From Molanna angustata (Eukaryota; Arthropoda; Insecta; Trichoptera; Molannidae), in NCBI GenBank assembly GCA_963576475.1, contig OY754990.1, positions 11,897,061 through 11,961,060 of the forward strand: a stretch of DNA of 64,000 nt. The letters are read 5' to 3'. Below, piece by piece: positions 23,291-33,330 of this stretch. The first letter of the stretch is position 1. Each line of letters begins with the position of its first letter. Below the pieces are notes generated by a model, which did no database searches, had not been told where the DNA came from, and saw nothing but the letters and a program-made list of their open reading frames with translations. A program made the position numbers and the translations under genes.

Positions 23291-23783
23291 CCACAGCAAA
23301 GATTACCAAGACAACGAATTTTCAAAATATCTATAAATAGCTATTACAACTCATTGCTACCAACATAACAATGCTGAAATTATTGCCATTTGCGAGAAAA
23401 AGTACTTATTTATAAAGCTGCATCCACATTTTTTTCGAGTACGCTTTCTCTAATGAGACGGCGTACGAATTTTACTTTTAATACGGATTTTCGAGCATGA
23501 TCTTGAGATGACACATTTGAAGAACGGTCTTGAGAACTATTCTCTAATTTAGACTTCTTTCAATAATATTTCAAGAATAAAACCTCACTTTGACTTTCAA
23601 TAATATTTTGAAAGTCAAAACCTCACCTTCAACAAAAAATGGACTTATTACCCTCTGGCTCTGAGGTCCAGATATATATAATAATGGAATTTGTGATTAT
23701 GTGAAAAAAATCCAATGTTTGCGTATATGCAACTATAAAAGTATTTGATTTAATAAAGGTAATGATAATGACTTTATTTTCAG
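23291..23783. other. rest of intron 5
   Basis: AT-rich with a partial repeat R-like patch near 23490-23550 (gatcttgagatgacac). No coding signal before the exon 6 acceptor. Confidence 0.45.
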
Positions 23784-23941
23784 ACTTGAGGGCGCTGACA
23801 GTCCAAGATTTTGAGCCGGCTTTACCGGAGACCCGGGTGGTCCACGCCCAGTTGGATAAGCAGTTCCGGCTAACCTGCTTGGCCGTCAGAGACTCCAATC
23901 CTCCGCCTCTTGTCATATGGAAGAAGGCCGACAATCATTTG
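23784..23941 (+). CDS. otk: otk exon 6 seen: Ig domain 3, first half
   Basis: Acceptor ttattttcag. The frame reads YLRALTVQDFEPALPETRVV, then FRLTCLAVRD and LVIWKKADNHL, with TC and IW as the Ig core Cys and Trp. It enters in phase 1. The next exon starts in phase 0, so the donor must also be phase 0. The only convincing choice is TTG|gttctt, a weak donor. The frame stays open a few codons further and then stops. The 3' boundary is therefore less certain than the rest. Confidence 0.75.
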
Positions 23942-24108
23942 GTTCTTACTTTATTTGGCTCAGTTTAGATTTTATTATATTGTTGATTTTATGTTATTGT
24001 TGTATTGTAGATTTATTTTTGTTATTATGAGATATACTCTAAGGTCCCGAATGCAGTGTCCCACCTTAATACTAACCATGTTTTCATTACGCAGTTGCTC
24101 AAAGTTAG

Positions 24109-24524
24109 GCTTCCTAACTGGAGGATGCTACGACATTTTTGTATGAAAATTGCATTGCAGAGACATATCTAAATACTTAGCGCATGCGCGTCGGCGTAAA
24201 CTAACATTTGCAAACTGTCAAGAAGTAAGTAATACTAAAATATGAGTAGTTTTTGATGGATGATGATTTTAGCGACTTCGACAAATATGTATTTGGTAAT
24301 TTTGTCAAATCAAATACCAAACAGAGTATTCAGCGATCTATACGAGATGCCGAAAATTCAGTGGAATTTCAGAAAAATCGTGACATCGAGCTGTCAGTGT
24401 TACCTTGGTTACATATGTTTGTGTTGTTATGACAAAAAACATTTTAAACCTGTCTCTTTTCTTCATACACAATAATGTGAAATTCTACACCATCGACCTT
24501 AAGTTTGTCGTAGTATTTAGTTAG
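24109..24524 (+). mobile_element. MITE-like element I, copy 2
   Basis: Inverted relative to 67-528 and alignable end to end. It lies in intron 6. Confidence 0.7.
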
Positions 24525-24528
24525 TGAT

Positions 24529-24710
24529 GTCTCTGCAATGCAATTGCTAACTTAAAAATACTAAATACTCCAGTAAGGTTAGGAGTTAGTATTTAGGTAC
24601 CTAAGACTGTGCAAATACTGTAAGACTCGAATGCACAGTCCTAGGTAACTAAATCCTAACCTCAGTGGAATATTTAGTATTCTCAAGTTATCAATTGCAT
24701 TGCAGAGACA
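24529..24710. mobile_element. foldback MITE M, 182 bp
   Basis: The terminal inverted repeat starts gtctctgcaatgcaattg and pairs with caattgcattgcagagac. Most of the element folds back on itself. It directly follows element I, and the same 18-base end also occurs at 24151-24168 inside it. Confidence 0.75.
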
Positions 24711-24750
24711 CTTACCTACTTCAGTCTATAATCCATAAATTAGAATAAAG

Positions 24751-24925
24751 ATGGGTCGATGGCTGAGCGGTTAGTGCACTGGGTTAGAAATCCTGGTCGC
24801 GAGTTCGAATCCTGCCTCGACCAATTTCGTTCACCAAGCATTTATGCTTATTTTAGGGAATGTAGGAAGATGTATATGTACTTGTTTGACAAGGACATAT
24901 TCATTTTTTTATTAAAAAAAAAAAC
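24751..24925 (+). mobile_element. tRNA-derived SINE, family A
   Basis: Contains gggtcgatggctgagcggtt and ggtcgcgagttcgaatcctg, ending in an A/T run. It lies in intron 6. Confidence 0.85.
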
Positions 24926-25089
24926 GCGCCATACACAGCACATACATAGATAAATTGTGATGAAGCTTTCAGAATACAATCTAAGCAGTATACAAGGTGA
25001 TAATCTGAAATAAAAAAAATAACCTTAAAAATTGATAAGTCCCCTTGAGTTAGTGAGTAGTAAATATTCTTTATTGCTGTTTGTTTCAG

Positions 25090-25231
25090 ATATCCGACAA
25101 AGGTGATGTTCACGTGGACGACGGAACCCTGGTGTTGAACTCTGCCAAGCCAGACCAGCAAGGGGTCTACTGGTGTGTCCAGGAAAACATGGCGGGTTCA
25201 CATGAGATGGCCATCTTTGTTGTTGTTAATC
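25090..25231 (+). CDS. otk: otk exon 7 seen: Ig domain 3, second half
   Basis: Acceptor tttgtttcag; donor gtaaga. The frame gives ISDKGDVHVDDGTLVLNSAK, then QGVYWCVQENMAGSHEMAIF and VVVN. DGTLVL...DQQGVYWC is the E-F Ig signature. It enters in phase 0 and exits in phase 1. A SINE lies about 165 bases upstream within the intron. Confidence 0.88.
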
Positions 25232-25423
25232 GTAAGATTCTTTTTTTAAACTTAATTTTAATTAAACACACAAGATAAACCATGGAGAAGACTAACATAT
25301 GTTGGAAAATTAACTGAAAAAATTCTAAACAAAAAACAAAACGTTTAAACCAGCGCTTTATACAAACAATAGCAAAAACATATAAGTATTCAACAATAAA
25401 TCAAAGATCGATTTATAATCAAA

Positions 25424-25566
25424 GATATATTATAATTATTATATGGAGTTCTATGAGTTCTATGACATCTAAAGATATTATAGAACTCCATATAATAATT
25501 ATATCCATGATATGGGTAATCGTGAGGGTTTTGATTTCACCGGTTGGACCAGACTTGTCCCCCAGG
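25424..25566. mobile_element. foldback MITE K, partial copy
   Basis: Right arm and centre of the element at 31184-31371. The outer left arm is missing, and a short internal duplication (gttctatga) is present. Confidence 0.75.
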
Positions 25567-25681
25567 CTGGTTCATGGAGGTTAGATAAGGGAGAGAAAAT
25601 CCCCATTTGTGGTATCACAAAAGACCAATTGTACTAAGTGTATTCTCGTTAAGAACTGCAAAAAAATTTATTGTGTTTCAG

Positions 25682-26074
25682 CTCTGCCGAAGATATCGAA
25701 AGATCCCTTGGCGCTGACCGTCGATGAGAACCAGCCATCCAATTTCAAGTGCGACGTGACGGCCGACAGACGCGACAGCCTCTACTTCGACCTGAAGAAA
25801 TTCTGGAACGATATTGTGGACCAGGCGTACTTAAAGGTGCTCAACGGGCTGGTCTTGCCGCAGCGTACTCACTCCAGAAAGCACAGCGGGGAGAGGGAGA
25901 CCGCCGCCAACTACTCCACGATGGCAATGGGCGAGGCGGACAACCCGGAGATAGAAAACAAGACGCCGATGACAAAGGAACAGGTGGTGCAGAAGTGGCT
26001 CGACGACTTCAACTTGGACCTGTACGATTTGAAATGGAAAAAGGATGGAGGTAAAGTCATCAAGGAAGATCAAG
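25682..26074 (+). CDS. otk: otk exon 8 seen: Ig domain 4 first half with long insertion
   Basis: Largest coding exon found (393 bp). Acceptor ttgtgtttcag. It starts PLPKISKDPLALTVDENQPS and FKC, but the core Trp (LKWKKDGG) appears only about 94 residues after that Cys, where a normal Ig domain has roughly 11-15. The extra segment of about 80 residues contains FWNDIVDQAYLKVLNGLVLP, a basic stretch (RTHSRKHSGERE), NYS and NKT sequons, and WLDDFNLDLYD. The donor at 26075 (gtaatt) is used here. An in-frame alternative at 26051 (gtaaag) would remove eight residues. Both are phase 1. The insertion is GC-rich and in frame throughout, so it is not an unspliced intron. Confidence 0.85.
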
Positions 26075-26091
26075 GTAATTAATGCAAGTAA

Positions 26092-26530
26092 AACCTGAAC
26101 ATGGCAGAAGACGCATGAAAGCAGAATGAATGCAGTTGAAATGAGATCATTAAGAAGATTTTGTAATAGGACGATGTATGACCGGGTAAGAAATGAGGAC
26201 ATAAGGAAAGAATGTAAGATGAAGAAAGATGTCAAAACTAGAATGAAAGTGAACACATTGAGATGGTTTGGTCACATAGGGAGAATGAATGAGGAGTGCC
26301 TGACGAATATACAGAGAGGAAAGGAATGGAATGAGAGGTCGGGGACGCCCAAAAAAGGGATGGCACGACCATGTGAACGATATTTTGAAAGACGGAAATG
26401 TTAGAAGTGTGAGCAATAGACGAACATGTATGAGACGATGCATGAATGTGGACGAGGCGAGGGATGCGTACCAGGATAGAAAAATGTGGCATTCGGTTCT
26501 CTCTCGGCGTGATGGTATGTATGTATGTAT
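26092..26530 (+). pseudogene. family P non-LTR retrotransposon 3' fragment in intron 8
   Basis: Reads TWQKTHESRMNAVEMRSLRR, VNTLRWFGHIGRMNEECL and RGRPKKGWHDHVNDILKDGN across frame breaks, then the family P tail (gtgtggacgaggcgaggg and atggtatgtatgtatgt). The R-W-F-G-H-x-x-R-M block is typical of the C-terminus of this LINE group. It begins only about 18 bases after exon 8. Confidence 0.85.
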
Positions 26531-26605
26531 AATCTTGACATTTTATATTTACCAACTATTTTCACATATTTATTTTTTTTATTTTCATATATAACTATTT
26601 TCATA

Positions 26606-26935
26606 TTTAGGGCCTGAATTATAGATTCGTTCTCAAGCTTGAGACTGGTCTTGAGTACACACTCTCAACCAAAATGGTATTAAAGATACAAAAGTCATTG
26701 AGCTCGGTCTCAAGGTTGATCTCGAAATGTATATATGAGTTGAGATTGCATCGAGACAGCTATCCCGCTGTCTCGAGCAAGGTCTCAAAGAGTGGGAAAG
26801 AGTCAGCGCTATATACGAAAAAGAGACACGGACGATATTCGCATTAATTATTATTTTGACGTTTACATTGATTTCGATACTAAAATGGATTGAGCATATT
26901 ATTTAGAACATTCCGGGAGTAATTTAGTAATTTTT
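26606..26935 (+). repeat. repeat R, copy 3
   Basis: Matches copies at 2021 and 21120 (gaattatagattcgttctca and cgagacagctatcccgctgt). Confidence 0.7.
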
Positions 26936-26944
26936 AAAAATTGG

Positions 26945-27040
26945 ATATTCTCTTTTTAGAATATTCATTTAATAGAATATTCTCTTTTTAGAATATTCTT
27001 TTAATAGAATATTCTCTTTTTCTTCAGAAGAGAGAATATC
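26945..27040. repeat. short tandem repeat rich in agaatattct
   Basis: About three imperfect units of tagaatattctctttt. Each contains GAATATTC, a self-complementary octamer. Confidence 0.7.
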
Positions 27041-27459
27041 TTTTGATGTTGAGGAGTTCTTAAATGATTAATACTTGTATTAAAATATTCTGTTTAATAC
27101 AATACTTGAAGAATAATACAAGTACAATGTAAATTGTTTACAAGTTATAGTTAACTGTCTACAAGGTGATCAGTCTGTAACCAGAATGAGATTTCTTAAT
27201 TTTCAATTAATAAAGAAATCTCTTTATTGTTCCCTTTCAAAAATTATGAGTCATTTCTTGGATAGCAACTAAAATAGTATATTTCAATAAATCAATAATT
27301 AATAATAGACAACTATTTCTAATATTATGTTAATAAATATCCCCTAGTATGGTTCTAAACCATGCTACTTATTTATTAACAATTTACACAGATGTCTCCT
27401 TACTTGTCAAATTGAATATAACATAATATATATATACAATATATTATAATATTCAACAG

Positions 27460-27612
27460 GGATGGCAAAGAGACGCGTGGTGATATCTCCGAGGGACGGC
27501 ACCCTCAAGTTCGAGAGGACAGTTGTCTCCGACCGAGGTCAATACTGGTGTCAGCTGACAACCCTGGCCGGCCATCAGGTCTCTTCCCAACCGGCCATGC
27601 TCAATATTAAAG
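27460..27612 (+). CDS. otk: otk exon 9 seen: Ig domain 4, second half
   Basis: Acceptor atattcaacag; donor gtatgt. The frame reads GMAKRRVVISPRDGTLKFER, then VSDRGQYWCQLTTLAGHQVS and QPAMLNIK. DGTLKF...DRGQYWC marks the E-F strands. It enters and exits in phase 1. The acceptor lacks a strong pyrimidine tract because the upstream 60 bases are an A/T alternation. Confidence 0.87.
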
Positions 27613-27715
27613 GTATGTTTGCCAATTAATAAATTGGTTGAGATAAATATCAATGTAGTAAGAAAATATTTATATTTATATATAATGAAAATGTATATTT
27701 ATTCATTTTAATTTT

Positions 27716-27812
27716 TGTTGCTTCTCGGACAACAGACAATATGCATAAAATTAATTTAAGACGTAACCAATAACAAGTTGCCACATTCTGGAGACTTAAT
27801 GAAGATTCATAT
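27716..27812 (-). mobile_element. tRNA-derived SINE, family B, fragment
   Basis: The minus strand matches the SINE B body: taagtctccagaatgtggca, acttgttattgg and gttgtccgagaagcaac. The tRNA head is missing. Confidence 0.7.
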
Positions 27813-28839
27813 TACGAAAGAAACACTATATTTATTTTATTACTCAGTATAAACCACGTTACTGAAATTGCGACCGGTTTCGGAACTAACCGTTACCTCC
27901 TCAGGCAGATTTTCAACTAACAGAATGTGACATTGTGCTTAAAAGAAAACTGTGGAGTTGGAGGTTGGTGGGGGGACATCAGGGGCGTGTCTTGTGTATG
28001 GTGGCTTTGATAACAAACAATTAATAAAATTTGATATTTAAGAATATCATTATTGTTATGTTTTAAACTGACTGACACACCATTTTGTTGAGATCACTTT
28101 TATTACTAACCAAAGAGGATATAATACATCATGACCCTTGTATTACAGTCGGCCCTCAACTCATTGAGTTTGTTAAACTCAAGATTAATGTTAAGGGGAG
28201 ATTGAATCCATTTCCGTATTACAGTGCAATATGACATGTCAGTTATTAAATCTTCAATTATAGACATATTTTACTTTTTCTGTGGTTATTATCTGGCAAA
28301 TTTTAAATAACCTCAAATAATACCTACCAATTACAAAACGAGACGCTACAACTTGAAATACTATTGTTTTATTATCCAACATGGTAAATTTAATTTTTTT
28401 CACCAAAATAATGCTTTTAAATGCCCATGTTCGTTTCAATATGACACCATTTCAATATGTTCGTTTCAATGTGGCGCCACCATCGATACAACTAACGCCT
28501 CTACTGATAGAAACTGAAACTACACGCGTTGCCTAGCAAATGACAGTTGACTCACCGTTATGTACTTAATCCGCCAGAAATGTTGAGTTGAATATTTGTC
28601 GTTTTAGTGACGTATTTGAGGGAAGATTAGGCCTAAACGGACATTGTAATACGCTATATGAGTTTAGCTCTTAAACTGAGACAGTAATACCGGCCCTATG
28701 TCACTGACAACCAAAACATTACAACAAAACTTATCTACCCACATTCCTCTGACAAGTGGTGTTGTCACCATTAAATAATACCTACCTATATAACAATTAT
28801 ATTTGTCTATTTCTATGGTTAATGATCATAAGGTATATC
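27813..28839. other. unclassified part of intron 9
   Basis: Contains gaccggtttcggaactaacc and a run of moderately GC-rich sequence near 28460-28560, perhaps from an old mobile element. No coding signal is seen. Confidence 0.4.
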
Positions 28840-29167
28840 CATAGGTTTTTATTATAGTATACTAGATGTCGTAGTTAGCAAATTTTGTATGAATCAAAGT
28901 GAGTCATTTTTCCGTGGGATTTTTGACGTTTTGGTTCCAGACCACATCGTTTTTCTATAGAAAATAACGAGTAATGTGATTTGTTTTCGGATTTATTTGT
29001 CTAAAAAACATTTTAATTATTAAGAGTTAGAGAACAGTTATCTAGGATGTGTTGAAATGTAAGGAAAACTGTAATATGTTGCCAACCAAAATGTCAAATG
29101 CGCGATATTCCATGACTCACTTTTTGCACGGAGTACTACATCTAGTATATTATAATTGAAATCTATG
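28840..29167 (-). mobile_element. MITE L, copy 1 (328 bp)
   Basis: The ends pair as inverted repeats (cataggtttttattatagta and tattataattgaaatctatg). The whole element matches 46993-47311 in opposite orientation. Confidence 0.8.
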
Positions 29168-29313
29168 TTTATATCCTATGTCATTTGGAAAATGGCTACA
29201 AAAAACATTTGGAGACAGTCAAGTGCAATATTTACTTGTAGCGGACCCAACACGTCCTGCCCGTTGGCTCATCTACTATTAGCTAGTCTCAACAAACATA
29301 AAAATAATTACAA

Positions 29314-29594
29314 ACCATCCCGGTCCATTCCGCAATGTGGAGCAACCAGTGAAAGGTGTGCGGGTGTCCATTACCTTATAAATGGAAGCACAACACATGT
29401 GTGTATCACCACTCATTATTTCCGTCTCACCTAACAAGGCAATATTATTCAGAATTTGTGATGGTGAACCTTATTGATGAACTTTGTGAGATGTTATTGT
29501 TGCCTGTTGTATTTTGAATTACCCAGCTCCTAAGGGAAACGCAAAAACGATGATATAAAACAGTGGAAGCACTATTCTAAGCCGGTGCCTCACA
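29314..29594 (+). mobile_element. repeat E, copy 4
   Basis: Diverged copy from accatcccggtccattccgc to taagccggtgcctcaca. Confidence 0.7.
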
Positions 29595-29619
29595 AAAAAT
29601 TATTAGGCTCATCTAATCT

Positions 29620-29940
29620 CATATTTAAAACTAAATATATAGAAAAAATTTCATCAAAATAGGTCCAGTCGTTTATGAGTTCAGTGATATACACATGTAC
29701 TGAATAATTATATCTAAAGATATTAATGAAACTCTTGTATCGCATTTTATTGTATATCTCAAAAGTTATACTGTTTGCATAATACCAGGTGTACATTTTT
29801 TTTGACATGTTTTTTATTTTGTTTATTTCCATTCTTACAATCATAAATTCAAATTTTGTATCTAAACCATCCAGGTAAAAATCGGTCCAACTGTTTAGGA
29901 GTTCAGTGACATACAGAAGAATTATATGTATAAAGATTAA
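29620..29940. repeat. degraded element tail upstream of exon 10
   Basis: Two related phrases, gtcgtttatgagttcagtga and ctgtttaggagttcagtgac, each followed by an AT-rich end (tatctaaagat and tgtataaagatta). The second ends 14 bases before the exon 10 acceptor. Confidence 0.45.
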
Positions 29941-29954
29941 GTGTTTCTTTTTAG

Positions 29955-30067
29955 AAAAACTGAAGTTCTATCCGCCTCCAGTTAACAAGAAGTTAGAACT
30001 GAACACCTCAGGAAAGGTGCACTGTAAGGTTCAGGGCACTCCGACGCCAATTGTTACATGGTACAAG
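29955..30067 (+). CDS. otk: otk exon 10 seen: Ig domain 5, first half
   Basis: Acceptor gtttctttttag; donor gtaagc. The frame gives EKLKFYPPPVNKKLELNTSG, then KVHCKVQGTPTPIVTWYK. VHC and VTW are the Ig core residues, and GTPTP is the usual C-strand turn of I-set domains. It enters in phase 1 and exits in phase 0. The last seven exon bases plus the donor form the start of a 61-bp repeat unit that is copied six more times downstream. Confidence 0.9.
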
Positions 30068-30480
30068 GTAAGCCTATAAAGAATTCTTCATTATAAACTC
30101 AAAATAATTTTCTGTTGTTCTGTACAAGGCAAGCCTATAAAGAATTCTTCATTATAAACTCAAAATAATTTTCTGTTGTTCGGTACAAGGCAAGCCTATA
30201 AAGTATTCTTCATTATAAACTCAAAATAATTTTCTGTTGTTCGGTACAAGGCAAGCCTATAAAGAATTCTTCATTATAAACTCAAAATAATTTTCTGTTG
30301 TTCGGTACAAGGCAAGCCTATAAAGAATTCTTCATTATAAACTCAAAAATAATTTTCTGTTATTCTGTACATGGCAAGCATATAAAGAATTCTTCAATAT
30401 AAACTCAAAAATATTTTTCTGTTATTCAGTACAAGGCAACCATTTAAAGAATTGTTCATTTAAACACACATAATCATTTT
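30061..30480 (+). repeat. 61-bp minisatellite that includes the exon 10 splice donor
   Basis: Seven units start at 30061, 30122, 30183, 30244, 30305, 30367 and 30429. The first unit begins gtacaag|gtaagc, the real exon end and donor. Later units read gtacaaggcaagc, with GC in place of GT. The last two are more decayed. Confidence 0.9.
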
Positions 30481-30584
30481 CTGCATGATTTTGCAAATAT
30501 TTTAACTCTCCATTACTTAGTCTTGAAAATGGATGCCTCCAGCGAATTCTGCAAGTCCCAGAAGATGGCCTAAGCCGAAGCCGA

Positions 30585-30722
30585 CGATACATCCTCATAC
30601 ATTCCCTAAACTAAGCATAAATGCTTGTACTGTATGTGAACGAAATCGGTCGTGGCAGGATTCGATCTCGCGACCACTTTATTACTAACCCAGCGTGCTG
30701 ACCGCTCTGCCACCAGCCATCT
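30585..30722 (-). mobile_element. tRNA-derived SINE, family A
   Basis: Minus-strand head and body (cgatctcgcgaccacttt; accgctctgccacc). It ends 25 bases before exon 11. Confidence 0.8.
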
Positions 30723-30747
30723 AATTATGTATATTCTTTTGTTACAG

Positions 30748-30898
30748 GACTTCAACACCTCACTACCTGACAATGTGATGTCCATGAATGGAACGCTGCT
30801 CTTTTCCAAGGTTTACAAGGAACACAAGGGGAATTACACTTGCACTGCTGTCAGTTCTCAGGGAACTGTGCACACCACCATCTGGATTGACGTTGTTG
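30748..30898 (+). CDS. otk: otk exon 11 seen: Ig domain 5, second half
   Basis: Acceptor cttttgttacag; strong donor gtgagt. The frame reads DFNTSLPDNVMSMNGTLLFS, then EHKGNYTCTAVSSQGTVHTT and IWIDVV. NGTLLF...KGNYTC is the E-F signature. NTS and NYT are possible N-glycosylation sites. It enters in phase 0 and exits in phase 1. A minus-strand SINE ends about 25 bases upstream, so the branch point of this intron may lie in SINE sequence. Confidence 0.9.
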
Positions 30899-31183
30899 GT
30901 GAGTTATTTCTCATTAACTTTATCATTCAGACAGGGGAAGACAATAATAATAATAATAAACCAGATTTGTTCATAGTGCATTCCACGTGATGATTCTTTT
31001 TGTGTTGGTAAGCTTGCATAGTTGATAATCTGGTGAATTTAGTTCTACGGAGTTGGTAACATTTGAAATAATGCATCGCTCTGTAAATTTACGGATACTT
31101 TTATAAATAAATTTAAAAACCATTTTATTGTTTTTGGGGTATATCAAAAAACTTTAATTATTCTTAGTATGTGACGAATACTA

Positions 31184-31371
31184 CAGGGGGGCAAGTCTGG
31201 TCCGATCGGCGAAATCAAAACCCTAGTGATTACCCATATCATGGATATAATTATCATATGGAGTTCTATGACATCTAAAGATATTATAGAACTTCATATA
31301 TTAATTATATCCATGATATGGGTAATCACTAGGGTTTTGATTTCGCCGATCGGACCAGACTTGCCCCCCTG
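31184..31371. mobile_element. foldback MITE K, 188 bp with 70-bp perfect terminal inverted repeats
   Basis: 31184-31253 (caggggggcaagtctggtcc onward) is the exact reverse complement of 31302-31371. The 48-base centre is itself partly palindromic. No clear target-site duplication flanks it. Confidence 0.92.
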
Positions 31372-31467
31372 AATTCATTTATCCAACTTATAGCGTGATC
31401 TATATGTCACATCTGGTAAAGTTAAGTTTCTTGCATCTGACAACACTAATAAGCAATGCAAAGATAA

Positions 31468-32060
31468 ACGTGTGGGTTGTGGCCAACGCTAAACTCTCCA
31501 CTACACAATGAAGCTTCCCTGCTAATATTACACTCTAATATCAATATGAAATCAAATAACTTACCATTGCCAAACATAAAAAATTTCTCTTGTTATATTT
31601 TTCATACAAAAATCTATAATCAAGAACATAATTTTTCAAACTGTTGTATGTTTTTCTTGGAATACAGTTTTTTGAAGATTATTGGTATTGTAAAAATAGT
31701 TTAAACAAAATTAAAATATCTCAAATTTCCAGGTCGTGAGAGCATTTTTTCAGTTTTAACAGATGAAATCATAGAGAAACATAGAGAAAAAATGAACCAT
31801 TGTCTATGGAAAACTAATCAGCTCTAAGTTTATGTACTTCACACATATGGTATCAATATTTATTTCATCAGCCTTTTAGTTTGATCTGTATAGAGGACAT
31901 AAATTTTCATATTTGTGTACGGCATACACACAAAAACATCACAATGAAACAAAGTATGCACTCTCTACATGATACCCATTGAGAAATTGATGTAAAAAAA
32001 ATGCTCTTAAAAATTGTGAAATCATGACTCTCCGCTATTCCATAGTAGTGGAGAGTAAAA
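31468..32060 (+). mobile_element. non-autonomous element G, best copy
   Basis: Starts gtgggttgtggccaacgcta and aactctccacta, and ends atcatgactctccgctattc followed by catagtagtggagagt. Its first end is shared with element F. It lies in intron 11. Confidence 0.8.
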
Positions 32061-32099
32061 AGGAAATATTTAATGAAACGGTCTATAGCACCATTTTAT

Positions 32100-32345
32100 G
32101 GTAACAAGGAGGCTGTTGCTTAATCGTTGGCTCTATGAACTCTAAAATTAAAGCCACAAACATAGTAAATCACTTTATTGGATCTATCCAATTCCCTTAA
32201 AGAATTGGTATTCTGTGATTCTGATGATCTAAATGTGAAGTATCTTTTTGATGGAACATTCTTTTGACATGGTTCTTGAATATAGTGCGGAGCCAAGTAT
32301 TGCAGTGCCTTGAAAACCATCAACCACACCTTATAGTCTATTCAC
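32100..32345 (-). pseudogene. LINE C-terminal fragment in intron 11
   Basis: The minus strand reads VWLMVFKALQYLAPHYIQEP, then YFTFRSSES. The F-K-A-L-x-x-L-A-P-x-Y-(I/L) pattern is common near the C-terminus of LINE reverse transcriptases. It is short and broken. Confidence 0.55.
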
Positions 32346-32742
32346 CTCAATCAGTGCAGATCGTTTAGTAAGAGGTATTATGTGACATCTAATCAGCACC
32401 AAAGATATGGAAGGTGAAGGGAACAGATAGGATGGAAATTATTGATATTTAGATGTATTCTTTTGAAATACATCGTAAGTGTAGTAAGACTTGAGGGGAA
32501 ACTGTAACTGGAAACCTGGCAAGTATGTAGGGGAAGTGCAAAAGATCCTAAGGGTTGTAGTGCATGATACCACCCTAACTTATAAAAAAAAAAAATAATA
32601 ATAATAAACTAACCCTAGACTGAGTTCATCCAGATTTTGAAATTCAGTCACTTGCAAATAAAATCCCTTTTAATTTATTTTCTGTCTGTATGTAAGTCAT
32701 GCGCCTTTCTAGCTTTGATGTTGCAACTGTTTATCTTTTTAG

Positions 32743-32947
32743 TATCGCCGCGCTTCATCTTTCCCATGCCCGCCGAGACCGTGGAGGTGAATGAGGGTGA
32801 CCCCGTCTGGCTCCACTGCATCGTCGAGGGGGATCCCACGCCTCGGACTCAGTGGGACAGGAACCTCAACATGCTGGGACAGACGACCACCGATGACGAA
32901 GAGGCGACCACGCAAGGAGACTCCTCGATCGTTCAGGATCCAGACAG
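32743..32947 (+). CDS. otk: otk exon 12 seen: Ig domain 6, first half
   Basis: Acceptor tttatctttttag; donor gtactc. The frame reads VSPRFIFPMPAETVEVNEGD, then VWLHCIVEGDPTPRTQWDRN and an acidic, Thr/Ser-rich loop (TTTDDEEATTQGDSS). LHC and TQW are the Ig core residues. It enters in phase 1 and exits in phase 2. The acidic loop lengthens the C'-E region compared with the other domains. Confidence 0.9.
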
Positions 32948-33089
32948 GTACTCAATATTATTGTATGAATTTTTAGATAAAACAAACAATAATGGTAAAT
33001 ACGGTCCCCCATTTTGAGCGCCAATTTTCTTTTCTCGGATTTAAAAAAAATTGCTTTATTTAAGGATAGAATATTCTATTTACAATCTA

Positions 33090-33330
33090 TTGTAGATATA
33101 ATATGTCCTAGTAACTCTTTCTAAACTATGTGCCGAGAAACTACGAGTCACTCAAAGAGCTATGAAAAGAACCATGACTTGGAGATCTCGTACGACAAAA
33201 CGATGTGTGGGGCGACCGCAGCCTAGTTGGAGGCATGATATGAAATGATATGCTGGCATGTCCTGGATGCAGACTTCACAGGACAAAACAACATAGAGAC
33301 AAATATAGGAGGTCTTCCTTTAATAGTGGA
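33090..33330 (+). pseudogene. LINE ORF end fragment in intron 12
   Basis: Contains VGRPQPSWRHDM and, after a stop, YAGMSWMQTSQDKT, resembling the G-R-P-x-x-R-W-x-D-D...W-x-x-x-A-Q-D-R end of insect LINE ORFs. Confidence 0.55.

Noticed and set aside
26945..27040. GAATATTC repeats as a heat-shock element cluster
   Set aside because: They lie deep in an intron within a simple tandem repeat. Spacing does not follow the nGAAn pentamer pattern over three or more units.
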